Of a DNA stretch of 64,000 nucleotides, positions 1 through 8,003 are shown one piece after another. The translations under genes and the position numbers were made by a program. The notes under the pieces were generated by a model. That model was not told the DNA's origin, ran no database searches, and saw nothing but the letters and a program-made list of their open reading frames with translations. Each line of letters starts with the position of its first letter. Positions within the stretch are counted from its first letter, which is position 1. This stretch comes from Streptomyces sp. yr375 (GTDB taxonomy: Bacteria > Actinomycetota > Actinomycetes > Streptomycetales > Streptomycetaceae), in NCBI RefSeq assembly GCF_900110755.1, contig NZ_FOFF01000027.1:1-64000 (forward strand), written 5' to 3'.

Positions 1-37
1 CACCCCCGTCTCCACCCCCGTCTCCACCCCCGTCTCC
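1..37 (+). repeat. 12-bp tandem repeat in the chitosanase leader
   Basis: CACCCCCGTCTC occurs three times in a row at the left edge of the window. In the chitosanase frame it encodes Thr-Pro-Val-Ser repeats just before the twin-arginine motif. The array may continue outside the window. Confidence 0.8.
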
Positions 38-838
38 CGTCGCTTCTTCCTCGCCGTCACCGGCGTCCTGACGGCCGCCCCGCTGCTCGACGCCCACCCG
101 GCGATCGCGGAGACTGGGCTCATGACGTCCACAGGCCTCGACGACCCGGCGAAGAAGGAGATCGCCATGAAACTGGTGTCGAGCGCGGAGAACTCCTCGC
201 TCGACTGGAAGGCGCAGTACCAGTACATCGAGGACATCGGCGACGGCCGCGGCTACACCGCCGGCATCATCGGCTTCTGCTCCGGCACCGGCGACATGCT
301 CGACCTCGTCGAGCTCTACACCGACCGCAAGCCCGGCAACGTCCTCGCCGGCTACCTGCCCGCCCTGCGCGCCGTCGACGGCACCGACGCCCACACCGGC
401 CTCGACCCCAACTACCCAAAGGACTGGCGCAAGGCGGCCAAGGACACAGCGTTCCAGCAGGCCCAGAACGACGAACGCGACCGCGTCTACTTCGACCCGG
501 CCGTCCGCCAGGGCAAGGCCGACGGACTGCGCGTCCTCGGCCAGTTCGCCTACTACGACGCCCTCGTCATGCACGGCGACGGCACCGACCCCACCAGCTT
601 CCGCAACATCCGCAAGCGCGCGCTGGCCAAAGCCCAGCCGCCGTCCAGGGGCGGCGACGAGACGGCGTACCTGAACGCCTTCCTCGACGCCCGCGTCTGG
701 GCCATGAAGCAGGAGGAGGCGCACAGCGACACCAGCCGCGTCGACACCGCCCAACGCGTCTTCCTGCGCAAGGGCAACCTCGACCTGGACCCGCCCTTGG
801 CCTGGAAGGTCTATGGAGACGACTTCCACATCGGCTGA
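2..838 (+). CDS. csn: Chitosanase, GH46, Tat-exported (5' end outside window)
   Basis: Endo-chitosanase that cleaves beta-1,4 links in chitosan outside the cell. The frame is open to the window edge and encodes TPVS repeats, then a twin-arginine signal (SRRFFLAV) and a hydrophobic stretch ending near AIAETG, so the true start lies upstream of base 1. The mature part follows the Streptomyces N174 chitosanase closely: DDPAKKEIAMKLVSSAENSS carries the catalytic acid Glu and IGDGRGYT carries the catalytic Asp (Glu23 and Asp41 counting from the internal ATG at 122). GFCSGTGDM and NDERDRVYFDP are also typical. It ends at DDFHIG with a TGA that lies inside an 18-bp tandem duplication. Family assignment is firm; regulation cannot be judged because the promoter is missing. 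Confidence 0.95.
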   Translation, partial: TPVSTPVSTPVSRRFFLAVTGVLTAAPLLDAHPAIAETGLMTSTGLDDPAKKEIAMKLVSSAENSSLDWKAQYQYIEDIGDGRGYTAGIIGFCSGTGDMLDLVELYTDRKPGNVLAGYLPALRAVDGTDAHTGLDPNYPKDWRKAAKDTAFQQAQNDERDRVYFDPAVRQGKADGLRVLGQFAYYDALVMHGDGTDPTSFRNIRKRALAKAQPPSRGGDETAYLNAFLDARVWAMKQEEAHSDTSRVDTAQRVFLRKGNLDLDPPLAWKVYGDDFHIG

Positions 839-860
839 GTACTCCACATCGGCCGAGTCC
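825..860 (+). repeat. 18-bp tandem duplication across the chitosanase stop codon
   Basis: TCCACATCGGCTGAGTAC is followed directly by TCCACATCGGCCGAGTCC. The two copies differ at two positions. One difference turns the TGA stop of the first copy into CGA in the second, so the duplication spans the end of the gene. Confidence 0.85.
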
Positions 861-2164
861 TACGACTCCGTGGTGTGCGACCCCGGCCGAACCCGGCGCG
901 CCAGCCCGCGCCCCCAAGCCTGGCCCGGAGCCTCGATGTAACGGTGGGTCAGGACGCACAGCGGCAACAGCACGGCGAAGAACGCCACTTCGAGTACGGG
1001 AACGTCTCGTCGCCACCGGCCGATCGTGCCGTCGGTCACCGCCAGCAGCACCGGATGCACCAGGTAGACCGAGTAACTGATCACCCCCAGCCCGATCAGC
1101 AGGCGCGGTACGCGCCGGTGGCGCGAGGCCAGTCCGACCCCGAAGGTGAGCACGGCCAGCAGGAACGCCAGGATCCAGCCGCGCCGGGTGAAGTGGGCGT
1201 CGTCGCCGTACCCGTACGCACTGCCCACGGCGCAGCCGAGCACCACGGCCGCCGTGCCGACCGCGCACCACCGGCTGCTCTCGCCGTTCTCGGCCCGGTG
1301 GACGGCGGTGCCGAGGAACATCACGGAGAGGATCACCAACCCCTCCCACACCGGGACCGTGCCGTTGAAAACGACCAGGACCAGCGCGGCCACCCCGCCC
1401 AGCACCCCGCCCGCCACGCGCAGCACGGGCGACCCGGCACTCGCACAGCCGACGGCGAGCGCCAGGACGACCGAGACGATGACGACCAGCCGACCGGTGC
1501 CGACCGCACCGGAGAGCGCGGAGGCCGGCAGCATGCCCCCCATCGCCGTGCTCACCACCACGCTCACAACGGCGAGCACGGCCAGGGTGACGGCGACCGT
1601 CGCCGACCGATGCTGGAGCCGGACCGTGAAGAGGGCGACGACCAGCAGGTAGAACGCCATCTCGTAGGAGAGCGTCCACAGGACGAGCAGCACGCTGGGC
1701 GTCCCCAACAGCTCCTGGAGCAGGGTGACATGGGCGACGGTCGAGGTGACGAGGTCCTCCCGGCCGACCCCCGCGCGCAGTTCGGCGACGCCCAGGAAGT
1801 CGAGGGCGAGGACCGCGCCGACGGCGACGGCCCACAGCGGATACATCCGAAAGACCCGCCCGATCCAGAACGTCCGGACACAGCCCCGCCGTTCGAGCGA
1901 GGCGGGGATGATGTACCCGCTCACCAGGAAGAACACCATGATCCCGTACCGGCCGAGGTCGAACTCGGGCATCACCTCCTGCCGGAACCCCGGCATGAAC
2001 GCGCGCGACGAGTGATCCAACACCACGACGAGCGCCGCGACACCACGCAACGAGTCGAGCCAGCCCAGTCGCGGGGGACCGGCCGGAGCAGCCGAGACAG
2101 GTGATCGCGTAATCACGGAGAGTGACGACTCCGGGGTTGGGGGACGGCGGGCGGGAATTGGCAT
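860..2164 (-). CDS. Acyltransferase family 3 integral membrane protein
   Basis: A 434-aa protein of the acyltransferase-3 (OafA/NdvB-like) family, which moves acyl groups onto sugars or antibiotics at the membrane. After about 30 hydrophilic residues comes the family signature LDSLRGVAALVVVLDHS with the conserved His, then VFFLVSGYIIPASLERRG and FWIGRVFRMYPLW. About ten hydrophobic segments follow and the tail ends RYIEAPGQAWGR, also typical of the family. The acceptor cannot be inferred: the neighbours are a secreted chitosanase (convergent) and a regulatory ATPase (divergent). No clear ribosome site precedes the ATG; an in-frame GTG 16 codons later (VITRS) is a possible alternative start. 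Confidence 0.85.
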   Translation of the reverse strand: MPIPARRPPTPESSLSVITRSPVSAAPAGPPRLGWLDSLRGVAALVVVLDHSSRAFMPGFRQEVMPEFDLGRYGIMVFFLVSGYIIPASLERRGCVRTFWIGRVFRMYPLWAVAVGAVLALDFLGVAELRAGVGREDLVTSTVAHVTLLQELLGTPSVLLVLWTLSYEMAFYLLVVALFTVRLQHRSATVAVTLAVLAVVSVVVSTAMGGMLPASALSGAVGTGRLVVIVSVVLALAVGCASAGSPVLRVAGGVLGGVAALVLVVFNGTVPVWEGLVILSVMFLGTAVHRAENGESSRWCAVGTAAVVLGCAVGSAYGYGDDAHFTRRGWILAFLLAVLTFGVGLASRHRRVPRLLIGLGVISYSVYLVHPVLLAVTDGTIGRWRRDVPVLEVAFFAVLLPLCVLTHRYIEAPGQAWGRGLARRVRPGSHTTES

Positions 2165-2296
2165 GAGGCGCGGAAAGCGTTACACGGCGGAACGCGACAG
2201 GAGGTGAGCCTCAGCCGTGTCGGCCAGGGGCGCGGGTGCGCGGTGGCGGGGCCGTGGCCGGGTGGGTGGTGTGGCTGGGGCGTAGGGGGCGGGTTC

Positions 2297-2791
2297 GTGG
2301 GTAGCCGCGCGGATATGAACGGGGTAGCGAAGGCGGTCCGGATGGCACCTGTTCCGCCCGACCAGGGCTCTTCCGCACCTGACGGGATCCCTGCCGAGAC
2401 GACGGTGGCACTGGACGGCAAGGACGGTTGCATCGCCCGGGCGCGGCAGCTCACGGGTGACTTCCTCGCCCGTGTCCAGGACCCGGACGGTGCGACCGTG
2501 TCGGCCCGGGCCATGGACCTGTCCCAGCTCGTGGTGAGCGAGCTGGTCACCAACGCGCTGAGATACGCGCCCGGGCCGGTCCTGCTGCAACTGCGCATCA
2601 CCGGCTCGGCCGTGGAGATCGTCGTCTGGGACAGCGATCCGGTGCTGCCCGCGCCCCACGCGCCGGACCCGACCCGGGTGGGCCAGCACGGCCTGGAGAT
2701 AGTGCGGGCCGTGGCCGAGGACTTCGACGTCATGCGGGAGCCGGTGGGGAAGCGGATCGTCGCCCGCCTGGGTCTGACCGACAGACCGTGA
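2297..2791 (+). CDS. RsbW-like ATP-binding regulatory protein (HATPase_c_2)
   Basis: Small GHKL-fold ATPase of the anti-sigma-factor/serine-kinase type that is numerous in Streptomyces. The N box is visible as QLVVSELVTNALRYAPG and the G-box region as VGQHGLEIVRAVAEDF, followed by a short C-terminal strand. It has no sensor or phosphoacceptor domain and no sigma or anti-anti-sigma gene beside it, so its partner is unknown. The GTG at 2297 is preceded by AGGGGG seven bases upstream, so it was chosen over ATG 2315 and over a longer reading from 2204 whose N-terminus is Gly/Trp-rich and unlike protein. Divergent from the acyltransferase gene. Confidence 0.75.
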   Translation: MGSRADMNGVAKAVRMAPVPPDQGSSAPDGIPAETTVALDGKDGCIARARQLTGDFLARVQDPDGATVSARAMDLSQLVVSELVTNALRYAPGPVLLQLRITGSAVEIVVWDSDPVLPAPHAPDPTRVGQHGLEIVRAVAEDFDVMREPVGKRIVARLGLTDRP

Positions 2792-2891
2792 GCCGCCCCG
2801 CCCCGATGGGACCGGCCCGGACCACGCCGCACACGCTCGTCGTCCGGGCCGGTCCGCGAAGCGTCACCGCCTCGCGTGTTGTGGGTTCAGG

Positions 2892-4244
2892 TCAGGGCAG
2901 CAGGGGAAGGGCCGCGCAGTTGGACATGGTGGGGCGGCCGTTGAGCCGGTCGGTCAGCCACGAGATCGCGTCGGTCTGGTCGACGAGCAACGGCGTGACG
3001 TGGTTGATCAGTGCGCTGCCGAGACCGGGCACGAGCACCGGCTTGTAGGTGACGTCGGCGCCCTTGGCGCACCAGGCCACGGCGAGCGCGCGCGCCTGCG
3101 CGTGCGGCACCAGGTCGTCGGCGGTGCCGGTCGCCACCCGCACCGGAGACATCGGCTCGCGGGTGCCGATGCGCTGGTCGGCCAGGAACGCCCTGAGCGC
3201 CGGCTCCGACGCGACGACGTCGCTGATGGAACGCCCGTCCGTGGTCCAGGTGCTGCTGTGCACCGAGTGGTAGGCGAGGAGGGCGTCGCCCACGCACATC
3301 GTCGACAGATCCTTGAGTGCGGCGCGGCCGGCCGCGTTCAGGTGTGCCTCGGCGATCGGCGCGAGGGCGGGGTCGGACTCCAGGAACCCGTTCACCGACC
3401 AGCCCAGCGAACCGGCCAGGTCACTGCCGTCGATGGCCCTGGTGACGGCCGCCAGGTCGGCGGGCGGAGCCCCGCTGTAGGTCCCGGCGAGGGTGACGTC
3501 GGGCGCGTAGGAGGGCTGTAGTTCGGCGGCGGCGGCCGTCGCCCCGCCGCCCTGGCTGTAGCCGAACAGCGCCACCCGGGAGGCGGCCGTGAGCGACGTA
3601 CCGTCAAGGGAGCGGGCGGCGCGCACGGCGTCCAGGACGGCGTGGGCCTCGTCGACCCGGTTGACGTACGTGTGCAGCCGGTCCGTCGCGCCCAGCCCGG
3701 TGTAGTCCGTGACCACGACGGCGATGCCCCGGGCGAGGAACCGGTAGACCGCCAGGTCCTCGTAACCGACGGACAGCGTCTGCCCGTTGGCCAGCAGCGG
3801 GTGTTCGAGGCCGAGGGAGGCGGCGCACTGGTCGCCCTGGCCCATGGTGCCCGGCGCCACCGCGACCAGCGGTCGCGCGCCGCGGCCCGTCCAGCGGGCC
3901 GCGGGTTCGAGGTAGGCGCCGGTGACCGCCATGGGCTGGCCTGCGGAGTCCGTGGACTTGTACATCAGGCGGGTCGCCGTACCGGGCAGCGGCCCGTCGA
4001 CGCCCGGCAGGCTCAACGCGAGGGGGAGCGGCGCCGAGCGGACCAGGGCGCCGTCGGCCGCCGGGAGCGTGGCGGGCGGGTTGTAGAACGTGGGGATGGT
4101 GACACCGCGCGAGACCACGGCATCCGACCGCGCCGGCGCGTCGGCAGGTGTGGCGGACACGGCGGGTACGGCGGTGACGCCGAGGCAGGCGGCGGTGAGG
4201 GCGGTGACGGCTGCTGCGGCCAGCAGGCGGGTGGGGGCGGGCAT
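2892..4244 (-). CDS. Secreted lipase (secretory lipase LIP family)
   Basis: A 450-aa alpha/beta-hydrolase of the LIP family, likely hydrolysing extracellular lipid esters. A Sec signal peptide (about residues 1-31, cleavage near AVSATPA) leads to a mature part with YNPPATLP at the start. The nucleophile elbow GYSQGG places Ser230. GTADDLVPHAQ supplies the acid (Asp376 or Asp377) and LINHVTPLL the His415. Cys pairs near 140/317 and 392/443 suit an exported disulfide protein. The start has a textbook ribosome site (GGAGG, six bases before ATG). It is divergent from the next gene across a region with repeated GTnAC half-sites. Confidence 0.88.
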   Translation of the reverse strand: MPAPTRLLAAAAVTALTAACLGVTAVPAVSATPADAPARSDAVVSRGVTIPTFYNPPATLPAADGALVRSAPLPLALSLPGVDGPLPGTATRLMYKSTDSAGQPMAVTGAYLEPAARWTGRGARPLVAVAPGTMGQGDQCAASLGLEHPLLANGQTLSVGYEDLAVYRFLARGIAVVVTDYTGLGATDRLHTYVNRVDEAHAVLDAVRAARSLDGTSLTAASRVALFGYSQGGGATAAAAELQPSYAPDVTLAGTYSGAPPADLAAVTRAIDGSDLAGSLGWSVNGFLESDPALAPIAEAHLNAAGRAALKDLSTMCVGDALLAYHSVHSSTWTTDGRSISDVVASEPALRAFLADQRIGTREPMSPVRVATGTADDLVPHAQARALAVAWCAKGADVTYKPVLVPGLGSALINHVTPLLVDQTDAISWLTDRLNGRPTMSNCAALPLLP

Positions 4245-4394
4245 GGCGGACCTCCGGGAAAGGGGAGGCCGAGCCTTCGTCTGCGGCTCGGGTGGCGGAC
4301 GGCCCGGTGGGGTACGGGCCGTGTCGACCGAGCGGCACGAGGCCTCGGTCGCCCACCGCTGCCCCGCATCGCTCCTGGACGAACTGTCTGGACC

Positions 4395-4453
4395 GTAACG
4401 AGGGTGGGGTTACCTCGGGTAGCAGCCGGAAGGTTACGTTTCGGTAATGTAAC
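4395..4453. promoter_or_regulatory. Cluster of GTnAC half-sites between divergent genes
   Basis: The 341-bp gap between the lipase start (4244) and the next start (4586) holds no gene. It contains GTAAC at 4395, GTTAC at 4409, GTTAC at 4433, GTAAT at 4444 and GTAAC at 4449. The pair 4433/4444 is spaced by six bases, the spacing described for AfsQ1-type GTnAC-N6-GTnAC sites, with one mismatch in the second half. This is a candidate operator only. Confidence 0.35.
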
Positions 4454-4585
4454 TGGGCAGTAGCGTGTCCGAAGTCCTCGTCGCGCCGATCACTTTCCAT
4501 GCAACGAGCGCTCACAAGCGGCCCATTGGCGACAACCTCGGGCAAGACAAGACCGCGGGCTTGCGCGTCGCTAGCGTCCCGAGCC

Positions 4586-5251
4586 ATGAACACCGACCGC
4601 CCGCGCGGCGCGCAACTCGGCGACCCCGCCCCACAGTACGACCCCACCGTGCCGCCCCCGCAGTCCCCGCCGGGCCCGCACCACTCCGCGACGCAGACGG
4701 CGACCGCGAGCGGCAACGCCAGCGTCACGCAGAACAACACGCAGAAGAACACGCAGTTGAAGTTCTCGATCCCGGTCGTCGGACCGCTGCTCAGCATGGC
4801 GTACGCGCATCCGCTGATCGCAGGCATCACCGCCGTCGCCGTCATCGGGGGCGGCGGCGCGGCGGTGACGGCGGCCCTGCCCGACTCGCCGTCCTCGCCT
4901 TCGACCACAGTCGTCCGCGGCTTCGTCATGAAGACGGACAGCGCGAAAGCGCCCCCGGGATACGACTTCACCCCCACCCCGCCCGTGATCGCCGACGCCG
5001 GCACGGACGCCATCTACCTTCAGAGCACTTACCTCTTCTCCACCAACGGCAAGATGGCCGCCTGGAGTTCGACCGCGGTCCCCACGGCGGAGGGCTGCCG
5101 GGAAGCCGTCACCGAGCATCCGGTACGTCAGACCACCATCGGCGTCTCGTACGTGGTGTGCTACCTCGACCGCAACGGCGACCCGGGCTACATCTCCGTC
5201 ACCGCCTCCGACAACGACTCCATCACCGTCGACACCGCCCACCTGAACTGA
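4586..5251 (+). CDS. Hypothetical single-pass membrane protein
   Basis: A 221-aa protein not assigned to a family. The first 35 residues are Pro/Gln-rich. They are followed by a Thr/Asn/Gln-rich stretch (NASVTQNNTQKNTQ), an amphipathic SIPVVGPLLSM, one transmembrane helix around residues 76-97 (PLIAGITAVAVIGGGGAAV), and an extracytoplasmic domain of about 120 residues with two Cys (EGCREAV and YVVCYLD) that could form a disulfide. The ATG at 4586 was chosen because upstream in-frame codons encode Ser/Arg-rich sequence unlike a protein start; ATG 4499 is possible. No strong ribosome site is seen. Tandem with the AraC regulator downstream but separated by 64 bp with a 13-bp direct repeat (CAACCGACCCGAC at 5257 and 5281). 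Confidence 0.6.
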   Translation: MNTDRPRGAQLGDPAPQYDPTVPPPQSPPGPHHSATQTATASGNASVTQNNTQKNTQLKFSIPVVGPLLSMAYAHPLIAGITAVAVIGGGGAAVTAALPDSPSSPSTTVVRGFVMKTDSAKAPPGYDFTPTPPVIADAGTDAIYLQSTYLFSTNGKMAAWSSTAVPTAEGCREAVTEHPVRQTTIGVSYVVCYLDRNGDPGYISVTASDNDSITVDTAHLN

Positions 5252-5315
5252 CCCTGCAACCGACCCGACGACTGCCCCGACAACCGACCCGACCGTCGTC
5301 AACAGGCCAGGACAC

Positions 5316-6317
5316 GTGGTGTGGTTGACTGCCATCGTGTTGCACGAATCGGTTTTCCGCACCACGGACCTGCCGGTGGACGCCCGGTTCGAGGCGTGGG
5401 TGGAGCGCATGGGCAGCACACACGCGCCCATGCGGCTCACCAGCGACCGCGCTGCCGACTACCGCGGCCACCAGCGCGTGATCGGGCTGGGCGACGTGAC
5501 GGTGTGGCCGGCGACCTTCGACCAACTGGTCTTCCACCGCACGCCGAAACTCGTCCGCCAGTCCGATCCCGAGAGCTACCACCTGTCCCTCCTGCTCAAG
5601 GGCGAGGGAGCGGCCGACTGGGGCAGACAGCAGGCCGCCTACCGGACCCACGACTTCCATATCAACTCCTCCTCGCAGTCGTGGGAGGTGCACACCGGCT
5701 CCGACCCCGTCACTGTCGTCGGCGTCGAGGTCCCGCGCGCCCTGGTGGCCGTGCCCGGGCACCGGGCGGACCAGGTCCTGGGGAGCCTCATGTCGGGCCG
5801 GGAAGGCATCGGCGCGCTGCTCGCGCAGTTCCTCCGCCAACTGGTCGCGGACACCTCCGCCTACCAGCCCTCGGACGCGCCCCGGCTCGGCACGGTCGTC
5901 GCCGACCTGGTCACCGCGCTCTTCGCGCACACCATGGACGCCGGTCCCCTGGTCCCGCAGGAGACCCGCGGCCGTACCCTCACCCTCGAGGCCAAGACGT
6001 TCATCCGCCGCCACCTCGGCGACCCGGACCTGACCCCCGAAGGCGTCGCCGCCGCCCACCACATCTCCCGCAGCTACCTGTACCGCCTCTTCCAGGCCGA
6101 GGGCCTCACCGTCGCCTCCTACATCCGCGACCAGCGCCTGGAGCACGCCCGCCGCGACCTCGCCGACCCCCGGCTGCGCGCGCTGCCCATCCACGTCGTC
6201 GCCGCCCGCCGGGGTTTCCCCCGCGCCGCCGAGTTCACCCGCGCGTTCCGCACCGCCTACGGCGTCCCGCCCAGCGAGGTACGCGCACAATCTCTGGTCG
6301 AGGGGCAGGGCGCGTAG
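5316..6317 (+). CDS. AraC-family transcriptional regulator
   Basis: A 333-aa regulator with an N-terminal AraC-binding-like-2 domain (about residues 15-195, VTVWPATFDQLVFHRTP, SYHLSLLLKGEG) and a C-terminal double helix-turn-helix (about 225-325). The first helix pair shows LTPEGVAAAHHISRSYLYRLFQ. The second shows RALPIHVVAARRGFPRAAEFTRAF and ends in the family signature YGVPPSEVR. Same strand as, and 116 bp upstream of, a multidrug exporter, so local control of that exporter is likely but inferred. The start is one of two adjacent GTG codons with CCAGGA just upstream; GTG 5337 would also give a complete domain. Confidence 0.88.
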   Translation: MVWLTAIVLHESVFRTTDLPVDARFEAWVERMGSTHAPMRLTSDRAADYRGHQRVIGLGDVTVWPATFDQLVFHRTPKLVRQSDPESYHLSLLLKGEGAADWGRQQAAYRTHDFHINSSSQSWEVHTGSDPVTVVGVEVPRALVAVPGHRADQVLGSLMSGREGIGALLAQFLRQLVADTSAYQPSDAPRLGTVVADLVTALFAHTMDAGPLVPQETRGRTLTLEAKTFIRRHLGDPDLTPEGVAAAHHISRSYLYRLFQAEGLTVASYIRDQRLEHARRDLADPRLRALPIHVVAARRGFPRAAEFTRAFRTAYGVPPSEVRAQSLVEGQGA

Positions 6318-6433
6318 CACCTCCGAGTGGTGACGGTCCGGCCCCGGGCGTACGGTCGAACGATGGACCAGACAGTGGATGTACCTGTCCACCGACCGCT
6401 CCTGAGGGCCCGCCGCGGCGCGGGCGACGCGTC

Positions 6434-7987
6434 ATGAGCGGCGTTCCGCAGCCGACCTCGGCGACCCAGGCCACCGCCCGGCCGGAGGGCGGCGGGAACG
6501 CGATGGCGCTGCTGGTCATCGCGTCGTGCCAGCTCATGGTGGTCCTGGACATCACCATCGTGAACATCGCGCTGCCGGACATCCAGCGCTCCCTGGACTT
6601 CTCCACCACGAGCCTGGCGTGGGTCGTCAACGCCTACACCCTCACTTTCGGCGGCCTGCTGCTGCTCGGCGGCCGGACCGGCGACATCCTCGGCCGACGG
6701 CGCATGTTCATCTTCGGCGTGCTGCTCTTCGTCCTCGCCTCCCTGCTCGGCGGACTCGCCCAGAACGAGCCCCAACTCCTCGCCGCACGCGCCCTCCAGG
6801 GCGTCGGCGGCGCCATCGCGTCCCCGACCGCGCTCTCCCTGGTCAGTACGACGTTCCGCGAAGGCCCCGACCGCAACCGGGCCTTCGGCGTGTTCGCCGC
6901 GGTCTCGGCGGGCGGCGGCGCGATCGGCCTGCTCGCGGGCGGCATCCTCGTCGAGTGGCTCAACTGGCGGTGGGTGCTCTTCGTCAACGTCCCCATCGGA
7001 CTGCTCATCGCCCTCGCCACCCCCCGCTACATCAAGGAATCCGAACGCCACCCCGGCCACTTCGACATCACCGGCGCGCTGACCTCCACCGTGGGCATGG
7101 TCCTGCTGGTGTACGGGTTCATCAGGGCCGCGCAGGAAGGGTGGCGGGACCCGTACACGGTGGCCTCGTTCATCGCGGCCGTCGTCGTCCTCGCGGTGTT
7201 CGTGCTGGTCGAGCGGCGGTCCCGGCAGCCGATCACACCGCTGCACATGTTCGCCGACCGTAACCGGGCGGGCACGTACGGGATCATGCTGTGCCTCGCC
7301 GCCGCGATCTTCGGCATGTTCTTCTTCCTCACGCTCTTCGTGCAGAACGTGCTCGGCTTCAGCCCGCTCGCGGCCGGCTTCGCCTTCCTCCCGGTCAGCG
7401 CCGTCATCGCCGTCGGCGCGGGCCTCGCCTCACGGTTCCTGCCCATCTACGGCCCCAAGCCGTTCATGGTGGGGGGCGCGATCCTCGCGGCGGCCGGCCT
7501 GTCCTGGCTGACCCTGACCGACGTCCACTCCACGTACGCGGGCAGCGTCCTCGGCCCGATGCTCGTCTTCAGCCTCGGCATGGGCATGGAGTTCGTCTCG
7601 CTGACCCTGATGGCGCTGTCCAACGTGGCCCCGAAGGAGACCGGCGCGGCCTCCGGACTCCTCAACGCCACCCAGCAGGTGGGCGGTTCGCTCGGCCTGT
7701 CCATCCTGGTCACGATGTACGGCACGGCCAGCCGCAACGAGGCGGACAAACAGATCCCCGCCTTCCTGGCCCAGGCGACCCCGGCCGAACGCCTGCGCTT
7801 CCACCGCACCGGGCAGCTCCCGTCCCCCTGGTCCGACGAGATCCTCACCTCCGGCGTCTCGGCAGCCTTCGTCATGGCGGCGATCTTCACGGTCCTGGCC
7901 GCCCTGATCGCGGTCGTGGTCATCCAGGTCCGCCCCTCGGACCTGGAACGCCTCAAGGGCGGCACGGTCCCGGGCGGCGGCGCCTGA
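6434..7987 (+). CDS. MFS multidrug exporter, DHA2 (EmrB/QacA) 14-TM family
   Basis: A 517-aa proton-coupled drug exporter of the cytoplasmic membrane. Fourteen hydrophobic segments are visible. The first carries LDITIVNIALPDIQ (motif D1). Between TM2 and TM3 is motif A, GGRTGDILGRRRMF. Motif C lies in GGAIGLLAGG of TM5. ASGLLNATQQVGGSLG near TM13 is typical of EmrB-like exporters. A long loop before the last helix (DKQIPAFLAQATPAERL) is common in Streptomyces members. It follows the AraC gene and probably forms a regulatory pair with it. The substrate cannot be read from sequence. The reading frame stays open far upstream, but ATG 6434 begins the family-like sequence. Confidence 0.9.
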   Translation: MSGVPQPTSATQATARPEGGGNAMALLVIASCQLMVVLDITIVNIALPDIQRSLDFSTTSLAWVVNAYTLTFGGLLLLGGRTGDILGRRRMFIFGVLLFVLASLLGGLAQNEPQLLAARALQGVGGAIASPTALSLVSTTFREGPDRNRAFGVFAAVSAGGGAIGLLAGGILVEWLNWRWVLFVNVPIGLLIALATPRYIKESERHPGHFDITGALTSTVGMVLLVYGFIRAAQEGWRDPYTVASFIAAVVVLAVFVLVERRSRQPITPLHMFADRNRAGTYGIMLCLAAAIFGMFFFLTLFVQNVLGFSPLAAGFAFLPVSAVIAVGAGLASRFLPIYGPKPFMVGGAILAAAGLSWLTLTDVHSTYAGSVLGPMLVFSLGMGMEFVSLTLMALSNVAPKETGAASGLLNATQQVGGSLGLSILVTMYGTASRNEADKQIPAFLAQATPAERLRFHRTGQLPSPWSDEILTSGVSAAFVMAAIFTVLAALIAVVVIQVRPSDLERLKGGTVPGGGA

Positions 7988-8003
7988 CCTGCCGTCCGCC
8001 TCA

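Noticed and set aside
6373..6398. GTGGA-N8-TCCAC inverted repeat before the MFS gene
   Set aside because: Only 5-bp arms with an asymmetric centre; too weak to call an operator in this composition.
5321..7987. 888-residue open frame through the AraC and MFS region
   Set aside because: It is the MFS frame running upstream through G+C-rich DNA. Its first part is Arg/Pro-rich and overlaps a clear AraC gene in another frame. The MFS gene starts at 6434.
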